From NCBI GenBank assembly GCA_021740785.1, contig JAIOZI010000015.1:22315-86314 (forward strand): 64,000 nt of DNA, given 5' to 3'. Position 1 is the stretch's first letter. Each line of letters starts with the position of its first letter. The DNA is from Melioribacteraceae bacterium (GTDB taxonomy: Bacteria > Bacteroidota > Ignavibacteria > Ignavibacteriales > Melioribacteraceae). The notes beneath the pieces were generated by a model. That model was given only the letters and a program-made list of their open reading frames with translations. It ran no database searches and had not been told where the DNA came from. Positions 48,748-58,420 of this stretch are shown here, one piece after another. A program made the translations under genes and the position numbers.

Positions 48748-50200
48748 TGACCCGGTAAATATTATCAGAAATGTGCTGGTAAGTGCCGGAGATAATTACC
48801 TTAGATTGGCGGACATAAGTTTTGATGATAAAATAATAGACGTCATCCATCATTCTGATAGAAAAATTCATTGGAGCGAAATCAAGCAGTCGAAAGAGAA
48901 GATAATCAAATTGGATAATTATAATTCCCAACATACATCTTCCCAAAATATATTTGAAGGAAATTATAACCTGTTAATGCCGGGCGCAGTCGATGCCCAT
49001 GTTCATTTTAACACACCGGGTTATGAATCCCGCGAGGATTTTCAACACGCTTCATTAGCGGCGGCATTCGGAGGGGTTACAACAATTATTGATATGCCGT
49101 GTACTTCCGTTCCACCGGTAACTAATAAAAATAATTTTGAATACAAACTTCAGTCGCTAAAAAATAAGAGTGTGATTGATTTCTGTTTTTACGGCGGTAT
49201 CAGCGGAAATGATTTTGATAAAGATAAAGTTAAACAAGCGGTTAATGAACTTTCAGCTTTAGGTACAGCCGGATTCAAAGCATATTTAATTTCGGGAATG
49301 GAAACGTTTGGGGATCTTTCGTTAAATCAAATGGAAGAAGCAGCTCGAATAATCAAAGACTTTGATTCTACACTTCTTGTACATGCCGAAGATAAAAATC
49401 GAGTCAATACTAGAACCGCAGACTCAATTAAAAGTAATGATAATTCATGGAATGCGTATTGCAAGTCGAGAGATGTCGAAGCAGAAACAAAAGCGGTACG
49501 GGATATGATTAACATTGCAGGATTAACCGGGTGCAGAATTCATATAGTGCATTTAAGCAGCGGCGAAGCATTGGAACTTATTAGAAACGCGAAAGAGGAA
49601 GGGATAAAAATCTCGACGGAAACATGTCCGCACTACCTCTATTTCACTCAAGAAGATTTTAAAAAAGAATCGATTTCAAACTTTCTTAAAACAGCGCCCC
49701 CTGTAAAATTCGAAAATGACCGTGATGCATTATGGAAAGGATTAGCCGACGGAACAATTGAATTTGTAACAACTGATCATGCAGGCTGCAATCCTGAAGA
49801 GGAAAAATCATCCGAAAATTTTTGGGAAGTTTACGGCGGAATTCCCGGTGTTGAGCATAGGGTGCCGTTCCTTTTTTCGGAAGGATTTTTGAAAGATAAA
49901 TTATCTTTAGAGAAAACGATTGACCTGCTTTCAACAAAAGCGGCTGCGTTTTTTAAGATTCCGGGTAAAGGAAATTTTATCAACGGTTCTGATGCTGATT
50001 TTACTTTGGTTGATTTATGGAAACCGAATATTGTTGCATCGGCTAAAATGCATTCAAAAGGGAAGTATACACCGTTTGAAGGAATAACGTTCAACGTCTC
50101 AGTGATAAATTCATTTGTTAGAGGAAGAAAAATATTAGACGAAAACAATTCACAATTGGTCTCTTACGGGTATGGTAAATATTTGCCAATATTAAATTAA
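48740..50200 (+). CDS. Dihydropyrimidinase/hydantoinase-like cyclic amidohydrolase (YgeZ/HyuA type)
   Basis: This 486-residue metal-dependent hydrolase has the HxH pair in GAVDAHVHF, the carbamylated lysine in AGFKAYLIS, LLVHAED, IVHLSSGEAL and the catalytic aspartate in VTTDHAGC. These place it with dihydropyrimidinases and allantoinases. In yge-ygf clusters this enzyme opens a cyclic ureide. The start overlaps the PLP gene by eight bases and the ssnA start follows 11 bases after its stop. Confidence 0.88.
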   Translation: MNDDPVNIIRNVLVSAGDNYLRLADISFDDKIIDVIHHSDRKIHWSEIKQSKEKIIKLDNYNSQHTSSQNIFEGNYNLLMPGAVDAHVHFNTPGYESREDFQHASLAAAFGGVTTIIDMPCTSVPPVTNKNNFEYKLQSLKNKSVIDFCFYGGISGNDFDKDKVKQAVNELSALGTAGFKAYLISGMETFGDLSLNQMEEAARIIKDFDSTLLVHAEDKNRVNTRTADSIKSNDNSWNAYCKSRDVEAETKAVRDMINIAGLTGCRIHIVHLSSGEALELIRNAKEEGIKISTETCPHYLYFTQEDFKKESISNFLKTAPPVKFENDRDALWKGLADGTIEFVTTDHAGCNPEEEKSSENFWEVYGGIPGVEHRVPFLFSEGFLKDKLSLEKTIDLLSTKAAAFFKIPGKGNFINGSDADFTLVDLWKPNIVASAKMHSKGKYTPFEGITFNVSVINSFVRGRKILDENNSQLVSYGYGKYLPILN

Positions 50201-50211
50201 GAGCTGAGAAA

Positions 50212-51552
50212 ATGAAAGAAAAAATTACAATCGCCAACGCATGGATATTTCAAGTAGATGATTATAGTATCAATCCCGTTTTTGGAGATATTCATGTTGA
50301 GAAAGGAAAAATTTCACGAATTGCCCCGAAAAATTTCACGGAATTTTTTAAACATCCCCATAAAGTAAATCCGAAATCTTTCAATGCAGGAGGCAGAGTA
50401 ATTACAACGCCGCTGGTGAATTTCCACGAACATATTTATTCACGTTTGGCGAAGGGTCTGCCTGTTCCCGGTCCGATGAATGAGTTTCAACAAATCTTAC
50501 AAAATTTATGGTGGAACTTAGACCGTGCTCTGGATCAAAATATGATTGTTGCATCTGCAAAGATGGCTGCCCTGGAATCAATTAGAAACGGGGTTACTTA
50601 CATTTTTGATCATCACTCATCTCCGGAATACATTGAAAACAGTCTCTGCTCAATTGCAGAAGTTTTACTGGATTATAATCTGCGGGGAGTTCTTTGTTTT
50701 GAAACCACTGATAGAAATGATGTGAGTAAAACGAAATCCTCTAAAGAAGAAAATATGAAATTCTATCAAGAATGTACCGGTGAACATTTCAGGTCCATAT
50801 TTGGTCTTCATGCATCTTTCACATTATCCGACGATACGCTGGAGGAAGTGAGTCAGTTGATAAATGATAATAATCTCGGAATTCATATACATTTATGCGA
50901 AGACATTTCGGATAGAGAAATCAGTAAGGATATTGCGGGTGCATTACCGGTTGCAAGACTGAAAGAATTCGGATTGCTGAATAATAAATCGATCTTATCG
51001 CATGGAGTTCATCTAACAAAAAGAGAATTTGATGTTATTGAGGAATCCAATAGCGCTATTGCTCTTAATCCCGATTCTAATATGAACAATGGCGTGGGAT
51101 TACCATTGTTAGGTAAAATTCCTTTAAGCATACCTCTTCTATGCGGAACTGACGGAATGCATACCGATATCAGGAAAACGATGAAGACATTATTCCTTCT
51201 ATACCGGCATCTCGGAAAATCATTTGAAGATGCTTTTAAGTGGTTCCGTAAAATTTATTTTGATCAATATGTATTTGTGAAAAGGTATTTTGATGATTAT
51301 CCTTCACTGCAAATAAACGATCGAGCTGATTTTATTATGTGGGATTATATCCCGCCGACACCATTGAATAAATCTAATATCTGGGGACATTTTATATACG
51401 GAATGCTGGAACGCCCGATTCATTCGGTTGTGAGCAACGGTTCATTCCTGATGAAAAATTATGAATTGATTAATATAAATGAAATAGATGAGTATGCCGA
51501 AATTCATAAACAAGGCAGAAAGTTATTCGAGAAATTTAAAAAGCTTGCTTGA
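50212..51552 (+). CDS. ssnA: SsnA-like aminohydrolase
   Basis: This 446-residue amidohydrolase has the metal motif VNFHEHIYSRLAKGLP, a central histidine (FGLHASFTL), HIHLCED, and the aspartate in CGTDGMHTDIRKTMK. GLPVPGPMNEFQQILQNLWW is typical of SsnA proteins. In the recently described anaerobic purine routes such an enzyme opens a heterocycle; the exact step here is inferred. It overlaps or abuts the Mo hydroxylase gene. Confidence 0.88.
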   Translation: MKEKITIANAWIFQVDDYSINPVFGDIHVEKGKISRIAPKNFTEFFKHPHKVNPKSFNAGGRVITTPLVNFHEHIYSRLAKGLPVPGPMNEFQQILQNLWWNLDRALDQNMIVASAKMAALESIRNGVTYIFDHHSSPEYIENSLCSIAEVLLDYNLRGVLCFETTDRNDVSKTKSSKEENMKFYQECTGEHFRSIFGLHASFTLSDDTLEEVSQLINDNNLGIHIHLCEDISDREISKDIAGALPVARLKEFGLLNNKSILSHGVHLTKREFDVIEESNSAIALNPDSNMNNGVGLPLLGKIPLSIPLLCGTDGMHTDIRKTMKTLFLLYRHLGKSFEDAFKWFRKIYFDQYVFVKRYFDDYPSLQINDRADFIMWDYIPPTPLNKSNIWGHFIYGMLERPIHSVVSNGSFLMKNYELININEIDEYAEIHKQGRKLFEKFKKLA

Positions 51553-51557
51553 GATTT

Positions 51558-53951
51558 ATGGAAAAGAACAAAAAGAATTTTAAGATTGTTGGCAAACCTA
51601 TAGTTAGGCAGGACGGTGTTACAAAAGTTACGGGCAAAGCCAAATTTGCTGCAGATTACAACTTCCCGAATGAATTGCAATCCGTTATGCTGCGAATACA
51701 CTCATCACATGCATTAATTAAATCAATTGATTTTTCATGTATTGAAAATGATTCGAATGTTGCTGCAATTATTGATCATAGAGATATTCCGGGTGATAAA
51801 AAGGTCGGAGTCATAAAGAAAGATCAACCGATATTCTGTTCAGAAAAGGTAGTTACACCTGGCGATGTAATTGCAATGATTGTAGGTAAATCCGAACGAG
51901 AGCTTATAAAAATAAAAGATAAAATTAAGATTGAATATGAAGATCTGCCGGTTTTGACCGATCCGTCAAAATCATTGGAAACAGATGCACCGTTAATTCA
52001 TCCTGAATATAAATCAAATTTAATTGTTCATTATCCATTGCGTAAAGGTAATGTTGACAGTGGCTTCAGCAATTCCGAACATATTTTAGAGCAGACTTAT
52101 ACTACTCAAAATATTGAGCATGCATATATTGAACCGGAATGTGTTACGGCAATTCCGCAGATTGACAATTCGATTAAAATTATCGGCAGCATACAAAACC
52201 CGCATACCACGAGAAGAATTGTCGCTGCTGTTCTTGGAATATCCTTAAGCCAGGTTGTGATCATTCAAGCTGATCTTGGTGGTTCTTTCGGCGGAAAGGA
52301 TGACACAATGAACATCCTTTCTGCACGTGCTGCAGTTGCAGCGATTAAAACTGGCAGACCGGTAAAGATTAAATACTCACGTGAAGATTCGATATTGGAA
52401 TCATATAAGCGTCATCCGTATGTGATGCATTATAAAGTCGGATATAATTCAAGCGGTAAGATTACAACGATGAAAATTGATGTTACTGCCGATGGCGGCG
52501 CTTATGCTTCAATGAGTCCCTTTGTAACATGGCGAACAGTTGTTCAAGCAACAGGTCCGTATGAAATTGAAAATGTATGGACAGATGTAAAAGCGGTTTA
52601 TACTAATAATCCATATACCGGTGCTATGCGCGGGTTCGGTTCACCACAACCGATTTTTGCGCAAGAGTCTATTATGGATGAAATAGCAGAGCGGCTTGGC
52701 ATGAATCCGGTTGAAATAAGAGAGATAAATGCTCTCAAGCAAAATTCGGTTACTTCAACCGGGCAAAGACTTGAAAACCACGAAGTAACTTTAACCAAAG
52801 CAATGAAGACGGCAATAGAGAAAACGGGTTTTGTAGATAAATGGAATAATTATAGAAATCAATCACTCGACAAAAGCAATTTTATTTTATCCGGTGAAGA
52901 CCTGATATTATCCGAAGATAAATTTATTTCCCGTCAAGATAAATTGAGAAGGGGCATAGGTTTATCGATCAGTTTACGCGGCTGCTCTCTCGGCGCCGAA
53001 GGGATAGATGCCGCTGCAGCATTAGTCGCAGTTCAACCCGATGGTTCGGTTTACCTGCTTTCCGGTTTAGCTGAAAATGGTCAGGGGCTGCGTACAACTT
53101 ATTCTATTGTTGCTGCGGAAATATTGGGTATCGCAACTGATAAAATTATTTATCTTGAACAAGATACTAGTCGTATACCGGACAGTGGTCCGACCGTTGC
53201 ATCGCGTGCGACACTGATGGGCGGCGGTGCATTTAGGAATGCTTCCGAAATAATTCAAAAGAGAATCACGAATTTATTATTGAATGAATGGCAGCTTGAC
53301 AAGGAAGCCGAATTAATTTTTGAAGACAGCATGATTAAACATATTGCTTCGAATAAATCAATAGAATTTACCGAAGCATGTTCATTTGCAAGTCAAAGGG
53401 GAATTAATTTATCGGTAGTGGGTTGGTATAAGGGTCCGGATGTTAGTTGGGATGAAGAGATAGGTCAAGGCTCTGCATATTTCACATATGTTTATGGTTG
53501 TCACGTTGCGGAAGTATCTGTGAATATTAACACCGGTGAAATATACATCAACAAAATTACAGCCGTTCATGATGCGGGAAAAATTATAAATATTTTAGGC
53601 GCGCAAGGACAAGTTTACGGAGGATCAACCCAAGGGGCTGGATATGCAGTTTGGGAAGAAATCGATAAGCATAACGGATTTATTCGTGAGATGAATTTTG
53701 ATCAGTATCTTATTCCAACCAGCAAAGATATAAAATCTATTGACGCAATATTTATTGAAGGGGAAGACGATTACGGTGCATGGGGTGCAAAATCATTGGG
53801 TGAGCCGACTCTAGAATTAACAGCAGGAGCGATTGCAAATGCCGTGAAAAACGCCACCGGCAAAAGGTATTTTAATCTACCGCTTAACCTTGAGGAAATT
53901 TTATTAAATAGAAAATTGAGACCGGAAGATATGAAACGAGGCAGTGAATAA
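51558..53951 (+). CDS. Molybdenum hydroxylase large subunit (xanthine dehydrogenase type)
   Basis: This 797-residue subunit has the aldehyde oxidase/xanthine dehydrogenase a/b hammerhead (KVTGKAKFAADYNFP) and the molybdopterin-binding segments (QADLGGSFGGKDD, RGFGSPQPIF, GGGAFRNAS). The catalytic glutamate lies in SLGEPTLELT near the C-terminus. With the next two genes it forms a complete three-subunit enzyme. Yge-ygf-linked homologues are often selenium-dependent, but the Se atom is a labile ligand and cannot be read from sequence. The ATG at 51558 is preferred to a TTG at 51549 that overlaps the ssnA stop. Confidence 0.9.
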   Translation: MEKNKKNFKIVGKPIVRQDGVTKVTGKAKFAADYNFPNELQSVMLRIHSSHALIKSIDFSCIENDSNVAAIIDHRDIPGDKKVGVIKKDQPIFCSEKVVTPGDVIAMIVGKSERELIKIKDKIKIEYEDLPVLTDPSKSLETDAPLIHPEYKSNLIVHYPLRKGNVDSGFSNSEHILEQTYTTQNIEHAYIEPECVTAIPQIDNSIKIIGSIQNPHTTRRIVAAVLGISLSQVVIIQADLGGSFGGKDDTMNILSARAAVAAIKTGRPVKIKYSREDSILESYKRHPYVMHYKVGYNSSGKITTMKIDVTADGGAYASMSPFVTWRTVVQATGPYEIENVWTDVKAVYTNNPYTGAMRGFGSPQPIFAQESIMDEIAERLGMNPVEIREINALKQNSVTSTGQRLENHEVTLTKAMKTAIEKTGFVDKWNNYRNQSLDKSNFILSGEDLILSEDKFISRQDKLRRGIGLSISLRGCSLGAEGIDAAAALVAVQPDGSVYLLSGLAENGQGLRTTYSIVAAEILGIATDKIIYLEQDTSRIPDSGPTVASRATLMGGGAFRNASEIIQKRITNLLLNEWQLDKEAELIFEDSMIKHIASNKSIEFTEACSFASQRGINLSVVGWYKGPDVSWDEEIGQGSAYFTYVYGCHVAEVSVNINTGEIYINKITAVHDAGKIINILGAQGQVYGGSTQGAGYAVWEEIDKHNGFIREMNFDQYLIPTSKDIKSIDAIFIEGEDDYGAWGAKSLGEPTLELTAGAIANAVKNATGKRYFNLPLNLEEILLNRKLRPEDMKRGSE

Positions 53952-54817
53952 TGATACCGGAACTAAAAATATTACGCCCTGAAAAATTAATTGATCTTCT
54001 TGATTTAATTGCTCCGGCTGACGGCGCGACTAGAATTTTAGCGGGCGGAACCGATATTATACCCGGATTTCATATTAATTCAAAAAGGTTCTCATCGATT
54101 CGAAAACTGGTTGAAACCGTGAAGATTCCCGAGATGCATGAAATTAAAGAAGAAGATGATTCGGTAATTATCGGGAGTTCCGTCACATTCTCTGAATTGA
54201 TTAATTCTGAATTGATAAATACATACTTCCCGTTATTGGTTAAAGCTGTTTCAAAAATCGGAAGTGTACAGATTCGCAACCGTGCAACTATCGCGGGTAA
54301 TTTTGTTAATAACGCTCCATGTGCAGACAGTGTGCCCCCATTATTGGTTTACAATGCCGAGGTTGAAATTGCAAATAAAAATTCCACGAGAAAAGTTTTA
54401 TTAAATGATTTTCTTGAAAAGCCGTACAAAACCCAATTGAAAGATAGCGAATGTGTTGTAAGAATTATTCTAAAGAAAATTGATAAAACTTTTACCGGTG
54501 ATTTCTATAAACTCGGAAGACGACGCGGTGTTGCAATCAGCAGGATTACACTTGCCGTGATTTTGAAAAAGGAAAATAATATCATCAAAGATATTCGAAT
54601 TGCCAGCGGCGCCGTAACACCGATCGGGATGAGATTTACTGAATTGGAAAATGATTTGATTGGGAAAGAGATAACACCGGAATTGTTGGTATCTTCATCA
54701 CAAAAACTTGGTAAAAACGTTTTGGATGTTACAGGTTTGAGATGGTCGAGTGTTTATAAAGTACCTGTGATTCAAAGAACATTTTATAACTTGTTAGAAA
54801 ACATTTGTTTGGATTGA
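53951..54817 (+). CDS. Molybdenum hydroxylase FAD-binding subunit
   Basis: This 288-residue subunit has the FAD motifs LAGGTDIIPG and IRNRATIAGNFVNNAPCADS, then GRRRGVAISRITLAV, as in CoxM/XdhB. Its ATG shares one base with the stop of the large subunit, so translation is coupled. Confidence 0.93.
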   Translation: MIPELKILRPEKLIDLLDLIAPADGATRILAGGTDIIPGFHINSKRFSSIRKLVETVKIPEMHEIKEEDDSVIIGSSVTFSELINSELINTYFPLLVKAVSKIGSVQIRNRATIAGNFVNNAPCADSVPPLLVYNAEVEIANKNSTRKVLLNDFLEKPYKTQLKDSECVVRIILKKIDKTFTGDFYKLGRRRGVAISRITLAVILKKENNIIKDIRIASGAVTPIGMRFTELENDLIGKEITPELLVSSSQKLGKNVLDVTGLRWSSVYKVPVIQRTFYNLLENICLD

Positions 54818-54819
54818 TA

Positions 54820-55305
54820 ATGAAAATAACTTTTAAGTTAAATGGAGAAAATGTTTCAATAGAAGTTGAGTCTTATAAAAGATTAATTGATATGCTTCGC
54901 GAGGACTTTGAATTAACAGGAACAAAGGAAGGCTGTTCAATCGGTGAATGCGGGGCATGTACGGTTTTAATGGACGGTAAAGCTGTTAATTCATGCTTGG
55001 TTCTTGCCGCACAAATTGACGGCGCTGAAATACTAACAATTGAAGGTGTAAATCAAGGTAATAACTTATCTGATCTGCAGCGTAACTTTTTAACTCACGG
55101 TGCGGTGCAGTGCGGTTTCTGTACACCGGGAATGATTCTATCTTCACTTGCACTTTTGAATGAAAATCCAAATCCCACTGTCGAGGAAATTGAAGAATCA
55201 ATTGCAGGCAATCTCTGCAGATGTACCGGTTATAAACAAATTATTGAAGCAGTAAAAGCTACAGCAGAAATGAGTAATCAGAAACTACGTAATCAATCAG
55301 CATAG
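54820..55305 (+). CDS. Molybdenum hydroxylase [2Fe-2S] subunit
   Basis: This 161-residue subunit has the plant-type cluster motif GCSIGECGACTVLMDGKAVNSC and the second cluster motif QCGFCTPGMI with CRCTGY. The ATG at 54820 follows the FAD-subunit stop by two bases. Its 3' end overlaps the convergent ygfK end by 47 bases. Confidence 0.93.
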   Translation: MKITFKLNGENVSIEVESYKRLIDMLREDFELTGTKEGCSIGECGACTVLMDGKAVNSCLVLAAQIDGAEILTIEGVNQGNNLSDLQRNFLTHGAVQCGFCTPGMILSSLALLNENPNPTVEEIEESIAGNLCRCTGYKQIIEAVKATAEMSNQKLRNQSA

Positions 55306-58300
55306 ACATTTTTTTCATTTCCGGTTCTTCAATATTTCCCCAACTTATAGATCCATTGTCCCTTTCGAAATCAATAAGTTTTCCGTTCAGCCTCACAGAA
55401 ACATTTTCAGTATCAATATAAAATCCGCTGTTGCTGCTTTCTTCAAATTCTTTCCGGTTATGGAAGAGAGTTATTTTATCCTTGAAAGGCTTTCCTTGAT
55501 ACGGACAAAAAGTTTCGCAATTTCCGCACTCATTGCAAATACTGTTAATGTGTAAAATCTGGAACTGATCGTTAAATAAATCACCCGAAATATTCACCGG
55601 TACATTAGCGCGGTTGGGACAAACATCAACGCATTTGTTGCATAATATGTTGCAGTTTAAACATCGGCTGCATTCTGTTTGCAATTCATCATAATTCGTT
55701 TGTAAAATTGATCCATGTTTTTTGTTTAATTGTTCAATTGATTGTGAGTATGAAAAATCCATCTGTGTAATTATCGAAAGATTTTCTTTCCTCATTATCT
55801 CTTCTGCGGTTTTCTTACCATCGGCAATTGATTCAATTATAGTCGATGGACCGCGAAGCGCATCACCCCCGACAAATACATTCTCTATATTAGTTTCTGT
55901 TGTCCCGTTGGAAATATAGATGTCATTATTCTCAAGCAATTCGGTATCAACTTTTTCACCAATCGCTGAAATTATTGTATCTATTTCAAATTCCTCGAAT
56001 GATCCAGTTCGTTTAACTTTTCTTCTTCCGTCGGAATCAAATTCGTCCAGCTCCATTATTTCGCAAATCAATTTCCCGTTCAGGTATTTAACCGGTTGAA
56101 GCAACTCTTTAAATATCACGCCATCGCTAACAGCGCCGTTAAACTCTTCCATATCTGCCGGCATAAACTCTTTTGTACGGCGATAAATTATATAAACATT
56201 TTCCGTTTCCTTTGATCTCTTTGCAGCGCGTGCGCTATCCATTGCAGAATTGCCGCCTCCGATAACAGCAACATTATTGCCGATGTTATCTGTAAGTCCG
56301 TTTTTATAATCCCACAAATAATCCACAGCATTAAGCAGCCATCCATCGTTCTTTTCTAAAACTAGTTCAGTTGATTTCCCGGCGCCGATACCAATGAAAA
56401 TGTACTTAAATCCTTCAGACCGTAATTCATCGATTGAAAAATCCGGGTTAAAACCAAACACAAATCTGCCGCCAAGCTTTTCAATGAATTTTATATCTTT
56501 ATCAATAACCTCTTCCGGCAGCCTGAAAGAAGGAATGACATTTCTAACGATACCGCCGGCATTCATCTCTTTTTCAAAAATTGTTACATCAAATCCGGCG
56601 CGGAGTAAGAAAAATGCAGCGGCTAATCCCGCCGGACCTGCACCGATTATTGCAGCGCGGATTCCATTATTCTCTCCCGGTTGTGAATCAATGAGATCTT
56701 TTAATACATCATCGTAAGATTGCAGCGCAGCTTCCTTTTTGATGTCTCTTATTAAAACCGGTGAATCATAATCCCACCTGGTACAGTGAAACATACATTG
56801 ATGATCACAAATATACCCGGTGATGTGAGGTAAAGGATTCTTTGTTAGAATCAACTCAAGCGCTTCCTTGTGCCGGTTTTGTCCAACTAAATTAATATAC
56901 TCCGGAACATCCTGGTGAATCGGGCAAGCCTCCACACACGGTGCGATATAACAATCAAATCCCGGCAGCGTCTTTTCGATTTTTATCGATTTTATTTCTC
57001 GGGTCTCCTTTTTGTAAATTGAATTTCTTACTGAAGATTCAGATAAATCTTTTATTCCGTCAATATCAATTTCATCTATTCTTTGATTCCATTGCGATGC
57101 GATTTTATTAAGTTGATTGAATCTCGTGTAACCTCCCGGTTTCAATAAATCAGTAACTAATGTTACCGGGTAGATACCCGTGTTTAAAATTTCCAAAATA
57201 TTTTCTGCATTAGCCCCGCCGGAAAATGATATGCTGATTTCACCATCAAATAATTTTGCCAGTTCATAAGCTAAATTTATTGTGAGTGGATATAATGATC
57301 TTCCGGACATATATTTTTCGTCGCCGGTTAAATTATTCGCATTGTTAACCACGCCAAGTGTATTCGAAAGCTTTACTCCGAATCGAACATTTTTTTCTTT
57401 TGCCTTATTAGTTAACCTGCTGATCATAGGAACTGCATCTGTCATTTGCAGATCATGTGTAAAAGATTCCTTTTTGATTTCCACATAATTATATCCCGTT
57501 TCATTTAAAAGAGATCTTACTCTTTCGTAACCAAGCAATGTTGGATTTAACTTAACATACGTATGAAGTCCCATTTCGGAAATCAAATATCCGGCAATGT
57601 TTTCAATTTCATCCGGCGGGCATCCGTGCATTGTTGAAATTGTAACGGAGTTTGAAATTTTACGAGGTATTGAATCTAACAACTCGATTGTATGTTCAAT
57701 TTTACTTTTTGAAATACTCAATTCATACATTAATGATTTTTGCAAACCGGCTCGTTCCAAAAATTCTTTCGACGTCCGTATGTATTCATCAAATTTTGTG
57801 CTCGTGTCCGCATTCATCATTTGATTAATGAATTTATTCATCTGTTCCGATTTAATGCCTTTCAAATCATAACCGACGCTCATGTTGAAAATGAAATCCG
57901 CTTCTTTAGCCGGATTCAAATCAAACAGCCAGCCAATTATATGAGTTAATATCCATGCCTTTAAATATTCATCATACGATTCGATAAGAGTTAATTCTTG
58001 CGACCATTCAATATTGTAGCCCTCGTCCTGTGCATCGATGCAAGGTTTTACGACTTCAATTTCATCAAGTATTTGAACGGTCTTCAATTCAATAAAGCGC
58101 GCGCCGCAAAGATAAGAAGCAATTATGTTTTGTGTCATTTGCGTATGAGGACCTGCGGCGGGACCAACCGGCGAGGATAATCTTTCACCCAAAAACCGGA
58201 TGTGATTATCATTACCCGTATTAATAAAATTTATTTTTGGGATAGAAAATATTGAACTATGCCTTTGTAGTTCTTCAAAAATTTTTTTTAAAAGATTACG

Positions 58301-58330
58301 GAAACTTATAGGATACATTTTGTCAGACAT
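55259..58330 (-). CDS. ygfK: YgfK-like iron-sulfur flavoprotein (putative selenate reductase subunit)
   Basis: This 1023-residue protein, close to E. coli YgfK, begins with a dihydroorotate-dehydrogenase-like TIM-barrel part (LSSPVGPAAGPHTQMTQNI). An iron-sulfur segment follows (CYIAPCVEACPIHQDVPEY, CDHQCMFHC), then a GltD-like FAD/NAD(P)H domain (IGAGPAGLAAAFFLLRAGF, VIGGGNSAMDSARAAKR) and a ferredoxin-like tail (CSRCLNCNILCNKC, ICNECGNCETFCPYQGKPF). The architecture fits reductive dearomatisation of a purine or a related reduction. The ATG at 58330 fits YgfK better than an extension to 58393. It is divergent from ygeY, and a 12-bp inverted repeat lies between them. Confidence 0.9.
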   Translation of the reverse strand: MSDKMYPISFRNLLKKIFEELQRHSSIFSIPKINFINTGNDNHIRFLGERLSSPVGPAAGPHTQMTQNIIASYLCGARFIELKTVQILDEIEVVKPCIDAQDEGYNIEWSQELTLIESYDEYLKAWILTHIIGWLFDLNPAKEADFIFNMSVGYDLKGIKSEQMNKFINQMMNADTSTKFDEYIRTSKEFLERAGLQKSLMYELSISKSKIEHTIELLDSIPRKISNSVTISTMHGCPPDEIENIAGYLISEMGLHTYVKLNPTLLGYERVRSLLNETGYNYVEIKKESFTHDLQMTDAVPMISRLTNKAKEKNVRFGVKLSNTLGVVNNANNLTGDEKYMSGRSLYPLTINLAYELAKLFDGEISISFSGGANAENILEILNTGIYPVTLVTDLLKPGGYTRFNQLNKIASQWNQRIDEIDIDGIKDLSESSVRNSIYKKETREIKSIKIEKTLPGFDCYIAPCVEACPIHQDVPEYINLVGQNRHKEALELILTKNPLPHITGYICDHQCMFHCTRWDYDSPVLIRDIKKEAALQSYDDVLKDLIDSQPGENNGIRAAIIGAGPAGLAAAFFLLRAGFDVTIFEKEMNAGGIVRNVIPSFRLPEEVIDKDIKFIEKLGGRFVFGFNPDFSIDELRSEGFKYIFIGIGAGKSTELVLEKNDGWLLNAVDYLWDYKNGLTDNIGNNVAVIGGGNSAMDSARAAKRSKETENVYIIYRRTKEFMPADMEEFNGAVSDGVIFKELLQPVKYLNGKLICEIMELDEFDSDGRRKVKRTGSFEEFEIDTIISAIGEKVDTELLENNDIYISNGTTETNIENVFVGGDALRGPSTIIESIADGKKTAEEIMRKENLSIITQMDFSYSQSIEQLNKKHGSILQTNYDELQTECSRCLNCNILCNKCVDVCPNRANVPVNISGDLFNDQFQILHINSICNECGNCETFCPYQGKPFKDKITLFHNRKEFEESSNSGFYIDTENVSVRLNGKLIDFERDNGSISWGNIEEPEMKKMSMLIDYVVSDYSFLL

Positions 58331-58343
58331 TCTTATTGACCTT

Positions 58344-58378
58344 TTATTAAGATATACTAGTACTAAATATCTTAATAA
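58344..58378. promoter_or_regulatory. Perfect 12-bp inverted repeat in the ygfK-ygeY divergent promoter
   Basis: TTATTAAGATAT at 58344-58355 is mirrored exactly by ATATCTTAATAA at 58367-58378 with an 11-base spacer. It sits 14 bases upstream of the ygfK start and 43 bases before ygeY. A regulator dimer of 35-bp reach could control both genes. No obvious regulator is encoded in the cluster. Confidence 0.7.
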
Positions 58379-58420
58379 TTTTGTAAATTTCAAGGAAAAT
58401 ATTGTTATTTAGGGTGAATT

